A DNA stretch of 64,000 nt from Zerene cesonia (GCF_012273895.1 NC_052120.1:5828001-5892000); one strand, 5' to 3'. Positions 1 to 12,200 are shown, numbered from the stretch's first letter. Notes: generated by a model not told the origin, from the sequence alone. Numbers and translations are program-made.

Positions 1-69
1 ATAATTTGAAATTAATCCATTTGAAATGATTTTACACTAGTGGTCGTGATGTAAATATACCTTTATAAT

Positions 70-75
70 TTATTT
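70..75 (-). promoter_or_regulatory. Possible poly(A) signal of the six-cysteine peptide gene
   Basis: AATAAA on the minus strand, about 68 bases past the TAA of exon 2. The position is right for a last exon, but the surroundings are AT-rich and the match alone is weak. Confidence 0.3.
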
Positions 76-142
76 TGGTTACTCTAAAATCTTGTCAAAC
101 TAGATGAAATATTATTGTTACTATAAAAATAGAGCACTAATT

Positions 143-249
143 TTAAACCTGAAACGAAAATTGTAGTAAATACTCACTGTACGCACATGTTTGTAAAGCA
201 CAGAACCTACAACCGAGCGGACGGTCCACAGAAGGTGTACACTCATGTA
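143..249 (-). CDS. Putative secreted six-cysteine peptide, exon 2 (terminal)
   Basis: On the minus strand a strong acceptor, TTACTTACTTCTCAG, ends at 250. The exon begins by completing the split codon from exon 1 (G+TA, Val37) and reads HECTPSVDRPLGCRFCALQT, then C58, ending at a TAA at 145-143. With exon 1 this gives a 71-residue precursor. After the signal peptide there are exactly six cysteines (22, 27, 40, 50, 53, 58; spacing C-4-C-12-C-9-C-2-C-4-C), consistent with three disulfides. AATAAA follows on the minus strand at 75-70. A good internal donor (ACA|GTGAGT, GT at 177-176) would make this a 72-base phase 1-1 internal exon with the true end outside the window. Both readings keep all six cysteines. 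Confidence 0.45.
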
Positions 250-2864
250 CTGAGAAGTAAGTAATATGTGAACCCAGTAAATAAAGGTAACCCGAGTATT
301 TACTGTGGCAGTCAATGTCAATAGAATGTTCGCTTTGTAAAGTCAAGAGCAAACAAAGGTAATCCTCACGATCCGCAAATTCTCTAAAGACTCGCGAGCT
401 TGGAATTGCCAAATCGATTGACGTTGATATATTTAAACTTAATTTAATTGGACTGAAAATATAACAGGAAACGCTCTATACGTGCGCTTTCATTATGAAT
501 GCTTAACATGATTTTATTCAAAAATTAATTTGGTTGTGATAATAATATACATTAAATTACATTTACTGTTTCAGCGTTAACATGTGGTTATAAAAATGTA
601 TTTTAAAAATATAAGGAAAATTGTGATATCTTTCAAAATATTCATTTTGTGTAGCTCATTTCAACTTGATTAAAATTTTAGCGCGGTGTTAACGAGAGAT
701 AATTATTTATATTAACAAGATCCGAAAAATGTCTGTTTACCTGACAATTAGAGAGATAGCTGTCGAGGAAACTGGCACGATGTTTTATTTATTAGGCAAA
801 AAGCACCATCTTAAATGTTAATTTCCTAACATTTGTTAGCATTTTTGCTAATATATTTTTTACTTTCTTTAAGTATAGCCAGAGGCCACAGCCTCTCATG
901 GTAAGCAATACCCAGCCATCTGACACCTCCTCCCAATAGCCTAGTTATTTAGATCCCATAAAATGCAATATATCATGATATATATAGACTGTATAATAAT
1001 ATACAGACTATATAATAATATATAGACTGCCCAGGCCTATATCTTTAAAGTGCAGTCATGGGTAGGCTGCGACTGGTTTCACACAATACATCTAAACTCT
1101 CTAAATGCGTGTGAATCTGTGTCCCGTATAATCCTTTCAAAGAAACGGATCCCTCTGATGAACCCTGAGTATTATGGAAAGTCAATTATTGCATATTCAT
1201 AATAACAATTGTTATTATCACACATTTAATTTATTGAGTTAGTAACTAAATTATAAAATAAGCTTATGCATTGTATTTTTGGTGATAAATTCGAAGTGCA
1301 AAGGATCAATACTATAAGACCAAATGTTATCTAGAGACGAGGCTTAATAAGTGGTTTGCGACGAAATAACTTTTTTATGCTCCATTTTTAGTAGCTGAGG
1401 TTGAAATTAAAAAGGTTTTTCCTGTTGGTGGGGATTTTGTCATATAGTTATGAGTGTATTAAAATTAATGGACCCCTCGGCGCTCAGCGACTTTATGACT
1501 TTATACGCAAGGTATCTCAACGGTGGCATTTATTTGCAATTTCGTTCCACGAGATTTGAGGCGAAATTTTTAGACGCAAATTGGGTCACATAATGTAACA
1601 TAACTAATAAAATCTTCCATCCGGATTTTAATAAAAGTTACATTTTGTAGCAAGATTTAGGAAAATTTTCATAGAATAACCACAAGTTAAAGGTGACTCC
1701 GAACTACATTTGTGATATCTCGATTATGTAAAAACGAAAGTAAAAGTTTGGTCATTATTCATTAATTAATAATAAATATAATTGTGTTCCCATATTTCTC
1801 AGTGGGTTGCTCTGCTCGCCTGACACAGTGACTGCATTTGGGTCATCGAAACAAGAGACGCCCACTTTTACATATTACGTAGGAACGATTTCTTCCCAGA
1901 ATCATTTAAGTAATATCGTTGATAAAAATTTACAATAACTTAAATGAATCTTCTTTTGCCTCACTTGAAAAGCCTATTCTTTAGTCTCTTTCTAAATTCT
2001 TCGAATCTTATTAATTATTGTAAATTCAAATTGTTAAATTAGTTTTTCTCTATTGTATTACAATTGCGTCTAACAGTATAATATTATATGCTTACGCTCC
2101 ACCTAACCATATAAAAAGTAGCACTAAAAGAGCGTGCGAGACCATCTATAATATTATATTGCTGTAAAGTGTAAGCTTGCTCTATTTTTATATCGCCACT
2201 GTATAAGTATATCACTTGTACGATTTTAAGTTCATTTCCCTGGCGAACTCACTTCGCCGTCTTCAAATATTCAGCAAAATATATTGCGTATAATGAAAAA
2301 TTACTTAAATCTTTACTTAAAAGATATTCAAAAACGTTATTGTTGTAATAGAATGCAAAACAATAATGTAAATAACCAAATCAAAACAATTTAAATATTT
2401 AAACATTCCTTTGCATGCGTTTCAATTCGTTGATTATGTAATCTCTTGTGAGTGTTTTTTGTGCATGTTTTTCCTGTCAATGAGACCTGAATAGGTATTT
2501 TGTTTGTAGTAAAAATTGAATTTGACCAACAAAAACAAATATAATTTATGTTAACTAACATATGTATAATACAACTTTTGATATATGTATAATATAACTA
2601 TTGATTATAACATAAATATCATAAACTGAAATCCATAATAATTAAATTAGTTCAATAATCACGACAATAATAAATTTGTTACTTATTATCACAGGAATAT
2701 CCAAAATAGCAAAGATTTTGCGCTACATAGTTGAAATCTCCAGGATCGGATTAAATATTTCTCACAGCAACTCTCACCTCGTATAAATTCTAGCAGAAAT
2801 CCTATACGGATACGTTCAGTGGCGGTTCCCGTGGGCCAGGTCGAATAGGGGACGTAGCACTTAC
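250..2864 (-). other. Intron of the six-cysteine peptide gene; no other gene seen
   Basis: This AT-rich stretch separates the two proposed exons. It contains a short imperfect tandem repeat at about 980-1029 (units near ATATAGACTGTATAATAAT) and the left two thirds of the duplicated block, which starts at 814. I see no plus-strand exon that could be the missing upstream part of TMTC2. Confidence 0.4.
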
Positions 2865-3984
2865 CTTCATAAATCTTTTCCTCCGGCTTCCCGCAACTAA
2901 CAAGCCGACACTCGGTACTTTCAACTCGTGTCGATACGAACCCCACGCAGTAAATAACAGGGAAAACTTTCATAATGCCTCCCAAATAGATTAGAAAACG
3001 GGGCGTTTTAGAATTAATAGCGAAGTGCTAGGTAATTACGTGTAGTATTTAAGTAATGATTAGTGACGTTCCAACTTTGTCCCTTCGTTAGGTTAATTTA
3101 TTCTAATTGTTTTATTCATTATTGATAAATGTTTGAGAGTTTTTGGGACTTAATCACATTTTTTATTTTTATAACATAACAATTGTCCAATTTCAATGAC
3201 GTGGATGTTAATCGTGAAGTAAGTAAGATTAAAATGGCAAAATGCTTTAACAGTGAAAAAATCAGTTAATGTCTCAACTTTCAAGCATCTTCTAAAAATG
3301 TTTTATTAAGTTGAGGCTAATTTGATTGATATTAAGGAAATTTTGAAAGTGGTAATCAATCAACGTTCGAAAAGTTTGTAAAATGCCCGTGTTGTGGACG
3401 TTTAAAAATAAAAGTTGTGTCATTCTTAGATAATAGGTATAATTCAAACCATAAATTATCCTTTAACATTAATATTGCTTTTAATCGCATGAAATTCATA
3501 AATATTAAAAGATAAATCCTGGGTCACAATAATAGAGCACCTCTATCCGATATTTGAATACATTTTTCTTTTTCCATGAATATCGGAACAAAGTAGATAG
3601 GTTATGGAGGTTAGGGGATTTTGGCGAAACAACGAAAAACGACGAAGCGATTATTCATCCATTCCAATCTTGGATGTTCCTTATAGCCTCTTTATTGTAA
3701 CACACTGTTAGACAAAAGGGAACATTTATGGTATCGATACATCATGTGTCTTTGTAAATGCATCGATCATAATATAACTTGTAAACGATTAGTCTTGGCA
3801 TTAAGCATACGACGTAAAACGATTCAGGAGAAGCAATTTTAATTATTCTGAATTAATAATGAATTAATTCTGAATTAAAAATGAAATATTTAATGTAATA
3901 TACACAAGTTAAATAGCATCTTTAACCTTTTTGATCCGCTTTAATTATTGCGTATAATTTTAATTTGTTGCACTTTATGCAAAT
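814..3984 (+). repeat. Duplicated block, copy 1 (contig end before the gap)
   Basis: This block is nearly identical to 4985-8146 in the same orientation. It begins with AATGTTAATTTCCTAACATT and ends with CTTTATGCAAAT exactly at the N gap. Offsets are 4171 on the left and 4162 on the right, so about nine bases of net indel. Differences include C1292/G5463 and A1314/G5485, plus small indels around 2300 and 2570. The boundary at the gap edge points to an overlap between contigs. Confidence 0.95.
2865..2973 (-). CDS. Putative secreted six-cysteine peptide, exon 1 (signal peptide)
   Basis: On the minus strand an ATG at 2973 (A at -3) opens a frame of 36 codons plus one base, ending at a perfect donor ATGAAG|GTAAGT (GT at 2864-2863). 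The product begins MKVFPVIYCVGFVSTRVES: a short hydrophobic core that looks like a signal peptide with likely cleavage before TECR. It continues with two cysteines (residues 22 and 27) and EEKIYE. I prefer this ATG to the upstream in-frame TTG. Local GC is higher than the surroundings. A phase-compatible exon 2 lies at 143-249. I do not recognise the family; immune, venom-like, or reproductive peptides are all possible and cannot be told apart here. No clear TATA box is seen upstream. The same exon recurs at 7027-7135 through the assembly duplication. Confidence 0.5.
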
Positions 3985-4984
3985 NNNNNNNNNNNNNNNN
4001 NNNNNNNNNNNNNNNNNNNNNNNNNNNNNNNNNNNNNNNNNNNNNNNNNNNNNNNNNNNNNNNNNNNNNNNNNNNNNNNNNNNNNNNNNNNNNNNNNNNN
4101 NNNNNNNNNNNNNNNNNNNNNNNNNNNNNNNNNNNNNNNNNNNNNNNNNNNNNNNNNNNNNNNNNNNNNNNNNNNNNNNNNNNNNNNNNNNNNNNNNNNN
4201 NNNNNNNNNNNNNNNNNNNNNNNNNNNNNNNNNNNNNNNNNNNNNNNNNNNNNNNNNNNNNNNNNNNNNNNNNNNNNNNNNNNNNNNNNNNNNNNNNNNN
4301 NNNNNNNNNNNNNNNNNNNNNNNNNNNNNNNNNNNNNNNNNNNNNNNNNNNNNNNNNNNNNNNNNNNNNNNNNNNNNNNNNNNNNNNNNNNNNNNNNNNN
4401 NNNNNNNNNNNNNNNNNNNNNNNNNNNNNNNNNNNNNNNNNNNNNNNNNNNNNNNNNNNNNNNNNNNNNNNNNNNNNNNNNNNNNNNNNNNNNNNNNNNN
4501 NNNNNNNNNNNNNNNNNNNNNNNNNNNNNNNNNNNNNNNNNNNNNNNNNNNNNNNNNNNNNNNNNNNNNNNNNNNNNNNNNNNNNNNNNNNNNNNNNNNN
4601 NNNNNNNNNNNNNNNNNNNNNNNNNNNNNNNNNNNNNNNNNNNNNNNNNNNNNNNNNNNNNNNNNNNNNNNNNNNNNNNNNNNNNNNNNNNNNNNNNNNN
4701 NNNNNNNNNNNNNNNNNNNNNNNNNNNNNNNNNNNNNNNNNNNNNNNNNNNNNNNNNNNNNNNNNNNNNNNNNNNNNNNNNNNNNNNNNNNNNNNNNNNN
4801 NNNNNNNNNNNNNNNNNNNNNNNNNNNNNNNNNNNNNNNNNNNNNNNNNNNNNNNNNNNNNNNNNNNNNNNNNNNNNNNNNNNNNNNNNNNNNNNNNNNN
4901 NNNNNNNNNNNNNNNNNNNNNNNNNNNNNNNNNNNNNNNNNNNNNNNNNNNNNNNNNNNNNNNNNNNNNNNNNNNNNNNNNNNN
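3985..4984. other. Assembly gap, exactly 1000 N
   Basis: A run of exactly 1000 N, the usual size of an arbitrary scaffold spacer. The sequence on both sides belongs to the same 3.2-kb block, so the gap likely contains no missing DNA. Any open frame crossing it is meaningless. Confidence 0.98.
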
Positions 4985-7900
4985 AATGTTAATTTCCTAA
5001 CATTTGTTAGCATTTTTGCTAATATATTTTTTACTTTCTTTAAGTATAGCCAGAGGCCACAGCCTCTCATGGTAAGCAATACCCAGCCATCTGACACCTC
5101 CTCCCAATAGCCTAGTTATTTAGATCCCATAAAATGCAATATATCATGATATATATAGACTGTATAATAATATACAGACTATATAATAATATATAGACTG
5201 CCCAGGCCTATATCTTTAAAGTGCAGTCATGGGTAGGCTGCGACTGGTTTCACACAATACATCTAAACTCTCTAAATGCGTGTGAATCTGTGTCCCGTAT
5301 AATCCTTTCAAAGAAACGGATCCCTCTGATGAACCCTGAGTATTATGGAAAGTCAATTATTGCATATTCATAATAACAATTGTTATTATCACACATTTAA
5401 TTTATTGAGTTAGTAACTAAATTATAAAATAAGCTTATGCATTGTATTTTTGGTGATAAATTGGAAGTGCAAAGGATCAATACTGTAAGACCAAACGTTA
5501 TCTAGAGACGAGGCTTAATAAGTGGTTTGCGACGAAATAACTTTTTTATGCTCCATTTTTAGTAGCTGAGGTTGAAATTAAAAAGGTTTTTCCTGTTGGT
5601 GGGGATTTTGTCATATAGTTATGAGTGTATTAAAATTAATGGACCCCTCGGCGCTCAGCGACTTTATGACTTTATACGCAAGGTATCTCAACGGTGGCAT
5701 TTATTTGCAATTTCGTTCCACGAGATTTGAGGCGAAATTTTTAGACGCAAATTGGGTCACATAAAGTAACATAACTAATAAAATCTTCCATCCGGATTTT
5801 AATAAAAGTTACATTTTGTAGCAAGATTTAGGAAAATTTTCATAGAATAACCACAAGTTAAAGGTGACTCCGAACTACATTTGTGATATCTCGATTATGT
5901 AAAAACGAAAGTAAAAGTTTGGTCATTATTCATTAATTAATAATAAATATAATTGTGTTCCCATATTTCTCAGTGTGTTGCTCTGCTCGCCTGACACAGT
6001 GACTGCATTTGGGTCATCGAAACAAGAGACGCCCACTTTTACATATTACGTAGGAACGATTTCTTCCCAGAATCATTTAAGTAATATCGTTGATAAAAAT
6101 TTACAATAACTTAAATGAATCTTCTTTTGCCTCACTTGAAAAGCCTATTCTTTAGTCTCTTTCTAAATTCTTCGAATCTTATTAATTATTGTAAATTCAG
6201 ATTGTTAAATTAGTTTTTCTCTATTGTATTACAATTGCGTCTGTACAGTATAATATAATATGCTTACGCTCCACCTAACCATATAAAAAGTAGCATTAAA
6301 AGAGCGTGCGAAACCATCTATAATGTTATATTGCTGTAAAGTGTAAGCTTGCTCTATTTTTATATCGCCACTGTATAAGTATATCACTTGTACGATTTTA
6401 AGTTCATTTCCCTGGCGAACTCACTTCGCCGTCTTCAAATATTCAGCAAAATATATTGCGTATAATGAAAAAAATACTTATATCTTTAAAAGATATTCAA
6501 AAACGTTATTGTTGTAATAGAATGCAAAACATTAATGTAAATAACCAAATCAAAACAATTTTAATATTTAAATATTCCTTTTCATGCGTTTCAATTCGTT
6601 GATTATGTAATCCCTTGTGAGTGTTTTTGTGCATGTTTTTCCTGTCAATGAGACCTGAATAGGTATTTTGATTGTAGTAAAAATTGAATTTGACCAACAA
6701 AAACAAATATAATTTATGTTAACTAACATATGTATAATTAAACTATTGATACATGTATAATATTGATTATAACATAAATATCATAAACTGAAATCCATAA
6801 TAATTAAATGAGTTCAATAATCACGACAATAACAAATTTGTTACTTATTATCACAGGAATATCCAAAATAGCAAAGATTTTGCGCTACATAGTTGAAATC
6901 TCCAGGATCGGATTAAATATTTCTCACAGCAACTCTCACCTCGTATAAATTCTAGCAGAAATCCTATACGGATACGTTCAGTGGCGGTTCCCGTGGGCCA
7001 GGTCGAATAGGGGACGTAGCACTTACCTTCATAAATCTTTTCCTCCGGCTTCCCGCAACTAACAAGCCGACACTCGGTACTTTCAACTCGTGTCGATACG
7101 AACCCCACGCAGTAAATAACAGGGAAAACTTTCATAATGCCTCCCAAATAGATTAGAAAACGGGGCGTTTTAGAATTAATAGCGAAGTGCTAGGTAATTA
7201 CGTGTAGTATTTAAGTAATGATTAGTGACGTTCCAACTTTGTCCCTTCGTTAGGTTAATTTATTCTAATTGTTTTATTCATTATTGATAAATGTTTGAGA
7301 GTTTTTGGGACTTAATCACATTTTTTATTTTTATAACATAACAATTGACCAATTTCAATGACGTGGATGTTAATCGTGAAGTAAGTAAGATTAAAATGGC
7401 AAAATGCTTTAACAGTGAAAAAATCAGTTAATGTCTCAACTTTCAAGCATCTTCTAAAAATGTTTTATTAAGTTGAGGCTAATTTGATTGATATTAAGGA
7501 AATTTTGAAAGTGGTAATCAATCAACGTTCGAAAAGTTTGTAAAATGCCCGTGTTGTGGACGTTTAAAAATAAAAGTTGTGTCATTCTTAGATAATGGGT
7601 ATAATTCAAACCATAAATTATCCTTTAACATTAATATTGCTTTTAATCGCATGAAATTCATAAATATTAAAAGATAAATCCTGGGTCACAATAATAGAGC
7701 ACCTCTATCCGATATTTGAATACATTTTTCTTTTTCCATGAATATCGGAACAAAGTAGATAGGTTATGGAGGTTAGGGGATTTTGGCGAAACAACGAAAA
7801 ACGACGAAGCGATTATTCATCCATTCCAATCTTGGATGTTCCTTATAGCCTCTTTATTGTAACACACTGTTAGACAAAAGGGAACATTTATGGTATCGAT

Positions 7901-8146
7901 ACATCATGTGTCTTTGTAAATGCATCGATCATAATATAACTTGTAAACGATTAGTCTTGGCATTAAGCATACGACGTAAAACGATTCAGGAGAAGCAATT
8001 TTAATTATTCTGAATTAATAATGAATTAATTCTGAATTAAAAATGAAATATTTAATGTAATATACACAAGTTAAATAGTATATTTAACCTTTTTGATCCG
8101 CTTTAATTATTGCGTATAATTTTAATTTGTTGCACTTTATGCAAAT
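4985..8146 (+). repeat. Duplicated block, copy 2 (contig start after the gap)
   Basis: Second copy of 814-3984, starting at the first base after the gap. Similarity ends at 8146, after which unique sequence leads into TMTC2 exon A. Apart from the second copy of the peptide exon, I see nothing coding in it. Confidence 0.95.
7027..7135 (-). pseudogene. Second copy of six-cysteine peptide exon 1, probably an assembly artefact
   Basis: This has the same encoded protein as 2865-2973, with the same ATG (7135) and donor. It lies in the second copy of the duplicated block, offset 4162. No second copy of exon 2 exists in the window, as expected if the block was duplicated by assembly and not in the genome. 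Confidence 0.6.
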
Positions 8147-8237
8147 TAATTAATTCCTTACTAAGAGTTCTTGTGTTTTCTTGTTTGTTATGGAGTGTTT
8201 CATTTAAAAAAATTAAAACGATTTTCTTTTGTTGCAG

Positions 8238-9201
8238 TGTCGGTGGCGTAGCATCTGCGCCCTTGCCACGGGCGGACTCACATTATTATACTGGCGATTA
8301 CGAATTGCCGGTGCTCCATCAGGATTCGCCGCCGCCGACAATCCAACATCGCGCGATGCTTCCTTTTTTACTAGATTTTACACCTTCACTTACCTTCCAG
8401 TTTTCAATTTTTTTCTCCTTTTATACCCCTTTCAATTGAGTTTCGATTGGTCTATGGATGCCATTCCTCGGATCACATCCCTTTTCGATATCAGAAATAT
8501 GTCATCGTTATTTTTCTACGCCGCGGTGTCTAAAGTAACGTGGAAAATTTTCACAAGTGAAATAAAGAGACAACAGGAAAAGAAAGAAAAATTTTATAAA
8601 AAGCAAAATAAGAATAAGCAGAAATGGAATAATAACTGCAAACACTACAGTAGGAGACAAGACTGCAGCGAAAGAAAGAGCAACATGCCACATAAAGAAA
8701 ACCCGTCGTCGAAAAGAGCTTTGTGCCCATGCAATGGCTGTAAACACGCACTCACGGAGGAGCACACAAACGTGTGTCGAGCTATTAACAACAATAATAT
8801 TATGCATACCTCTTCATGTGTATGTCCGACTGTATATGGCAAGACGAAGACTCAAAATCAAAATAAGTACTCTTATCGCAGTCCCCAAATAGCGATGCTA
8901 TTATTCACGGCATTTATGGTGCTCCCATTCGTGCCAGCTAGTAATATTCTTTTCTATGTTGGCTTCGTAGTTGCTGAGCGTGTTTTGTATATTCCTAGTG
9001 TTGGTTTTTGCTTATTGCTCGGCCTGGGTGCGGGCGCTTTGACAAGAACTTGGCGGCGTAATGAATTGCGAAGCCGTATTTTTATGTTCACGTTGTTAGT
9101 GACTTTATGCGCCATGTGTGGCTCTACGCTACGAAGGAATTTAGATTGGCGTGACGAAGAAAGTTTATTTCGAAGCGCCTTACATATTAATCCACCTAAA
9201 G
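8238..9201 (+). CDS. Tmtc2: TMTC2 exon A: DUF1736 region and membrane segments (residues 1-321 of the visible part)
   Basis: The acceptor is a pyrimidine tract ending TTTTGTTGCAG at 8237 and the donor is AAAG|GTGAGT at 9202, leaving one base of the next codon. The exon holds the end of one membrane segment (GGLTLLYW, residues 12-19), the DUF1736 core (about 30-87), and a hydrophilic loop of about 110 residues (106-215) rich in Lys, Asn and Cys. Hydrophobic segments with FVPASN and ERVLYIPS follow (218-290), then the pre-TPR linker NLDWRDEESLFRSAL (301-315). The first nine residues read less hydrophobic than a family member should at this point, see the frameshift finding. It is internal: the frame is open through the acceptor and no credible initiator ATG is present. 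Confidence 0.92.
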
Positions 9202-12200
9202 GTGAGTTTGCACATTTTCTACTTTTATATTTATAACTATGAAATCGTATCAAGGAATTTTCGAATTCACTGACTATATATTATTTATCTACATTTTTAA
9301 TGATGCTATATCTAAAGCAAGCCTTATGATAAGCTAAATATTTAATAATTCTCGTTGACCTTGTTGAGAGCACAGCATTCATTTTGTACCTTCTTCAAAA
9401 GTTTAATCGAGACGCTCCCTTGTTACTGTTCTAAACGGAGACGTAATTAATTTGTTTGAGAGACAGCTACAAACTAGGTGTCGATGCTGCGTTAGTTCGT
9501 TAAAGTTAGAAAAGAGGTTGTCGGCGGCTACTCGGACCTGCTGAGTACTCGGGAGCTTATAATGTATTCACTGCTTCTACTCATAGTTGGACACTTGACC
9601 TTTCTAGGACGCTATTAAACATGCATGTATGGCGCTCCCCGGGGGGCGCCTCCGGCTCTTCATATTACAAACTTTACTGCAAAGGGAAAAGTTTCACTTG
9701 ATGGTTCTATTTTACTTTAATTTTGGCTCATTTTGAAACTTAAATTCCGTCTTAAGAAGTATGCTTATTTATTAACAAACCTAATTTTAATAAACTGATT
9801 TGAATATGATGAACGTGCATACTGTTATTAGATGCGCTGAGCAAACAATTATACCTGTTGCGTTAAATAAATGTTGATTTAACTAATATGTTTTTTATGA
9901 TAGACATAAAGACATTGGAATAGTAATGTTTTTCGCAAGACTATAAGCAATATTTCAAATATATAACGACACATGTGGATGGCTCTTCAATCTGTAACTA
10001 TCTAAGTTCGCTGGGCTGTTAAAAGAATATGAGAGGGTTCGTAAAAAGGCTTTTCAAAGTTTTATTTTTGTATATTTGCAAGAATAACGGAACTTTCTCT
10101 TACGATAGGTGAATATAAAAGCAATTCTTCTTGGTTACATGCAAAATATAATACAAAACTTGGCACTATTTACTATCCGTTGTTTCTGTCTAGGCGAAGG
10201 GTTGCTTAAGAATTCTGTGAACAAATCGTTATATTCCCTGAAACATATTTATGTATAATTAGTAATTTTAACAACCGAATAATCATAGAAATTTGTTTTG
10301 CAATAAAAATGAAGGTTTGGAATGATTGACACGATCTTGTAAAAATTAAAAATTTGCATTACAGATCAGTTTTTATACGAACTACTTAGTACTTTTAGTT
10401 CTATATAACAACAATATTATAATATCACATGGAAACCTATCTAAAGAACTCGTCCGGAATACCAAATACCCATACGGGGTATATCATGCTATATTTTCAG
10501 TTTCAATTTCCAGCCTTCGTGCATGTTTAAGAATAATAAGTTGCTACATATTTTCGTAACGTTGTAGGAATTACATTATACTCGCTAAAAGCTACTCACA
10601 TTAAAATCTCTTTGTGGTACCATCTCAACTTACCTCTTTACTATCAGGCTACATTACTCGCTTCGAAATGTTAAATGGAAAAGAAAATTAATATTGCGAT
10701 AGAAATGTCATATCTGTAATCTGTACCCTATAAAGGATATGTATCTTGGTTTAACTTGTACTAATATGTTATTAATACGGTTGTGATGGTATTATCATCT
10801 ATATTCTACAATTGTTGCATTTTTATGGTACACTACACTGAGAAACTATGGCGTTAAGGTTAATGGTTTTAGTTATTAATTTGTTTTAAAAATTATTGTA
10901 CCTCACCGATTAACAATTACTCGCGTGCGCTTGAGGGATGAAGTACAAAAGGCGAACTTGTCTCTCATAAACGATATCTTCCAGGCTGCCCAAGGTTCAC
11001 GATAAATAAACTTTACGATATACTACGTATATCGGGTAAGCTAGTATTAAATATATTGTTGAATAAAATTAGAAACAGATTCCTAGTAATGCGCATAATA
11101 ATCATTAAATGATAAAAAAAGACGAATGTGCTTCCTAACTATGTTGGGCCTAATTATAATATAATAAAATTTGGAATTTTTGAATATGCGATTATTTGCA
11201 AATTGGACAAAAATGGGATTATTGGCAATTTGAGAGCAGATATATTAGATATTCATTCATAAAAAAATGCCATATCGCAATCTATTACATATGTGTCTAA
11301 ATATGCTCACTTCCGGAGACTTATATTTTGTTGATATGAGATTCTAAAAGTTATTTTCTTATTAATGACACAACGGCAAAGCAAAAGAAAGTCTTTGCAC
11401 CACTTTCACATTTAATCTTTTTGAATGATTTAGATTTTTTTATGATCATTAATTAATGACCTATTCATTTAAAACGATTCATTAATTCAGCCGTCAATAA
11501 TTTAATTTAAAACAAATATCAAATGAGTCCTATATATTAAATAATATGATTGATTATATCTTATGTAAACAAGAATAACATTATGCAAACCCTGTGATGA
11601 TAAGCCTCTACCTAAACTTTATACACCGTCAATCATCGTTATGTCAATAGTTATTAAATTATACCCTGACATGACGATCCATTATAATTACATTTCAATT
11701 TAGGTAATTGCTAAGATAGCATTAGATATACTCAGTACATAAAAGTTGTTATACCGTTGAATAAATGATTAGAGATATTGTTAGCGTTTCCAATCATTAT
11801 GTTTCATAAATTATACGATAAGTGTGATAATTTTTTCAGCAAGAAACAACGAACGAAAAACGTTTTTGTTACCAAAAATTAGTTTCGTAAATAAGTTAAG
11901 TACACAAAGTAGTTTTGTACAGTTTAAATAAGAAGTAAGAATTGTCTATCTTGATAGAAATTTAACACAAAGTCGGAAACATTTAAAATTCTAAATGTAT
12001 TGCAATTATTTATGCCTCAGTTCTATTAATCGTTTAAATTCAAATTGCTATCTGGCTCCTAAGATAAACGGGGTTGTATGAGAATTCTTTTAGCTTCCAC
12101 TAAAGGCTAACTGAATCCAATTTATCTGAGCGGGTATTCGAAACAAGCCAATCACAGGCGTTTTCCCACTTACGATTTTGCTAGGACAAAATTGCGATCT

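Noticed and set aside
3922..5110. Long open frames of 350-391 codons on both strands
   Set aside because: They are made of N codons across the assembly gap.
814..8146. True tandem duplication of a peptide gene
   Set aside because: The breakpoints coincide with the gap edges, the gap is exactly 1000 N, and exon 2 is not duplicated.
8110..8439. 109-codon frame overlapping TMTC2 exon A
   Set aside because: It is the +1 shadow of exon A and crosses the splice acceptor. Only its VGGVASA stretch matters, as a hint of a frameshift.
8508..9253. Minus-strand frames opposite TMTC2 exon A
   Set aside because: Antisense shadows of the conserved TMTC reading frame with no motifs of their own.
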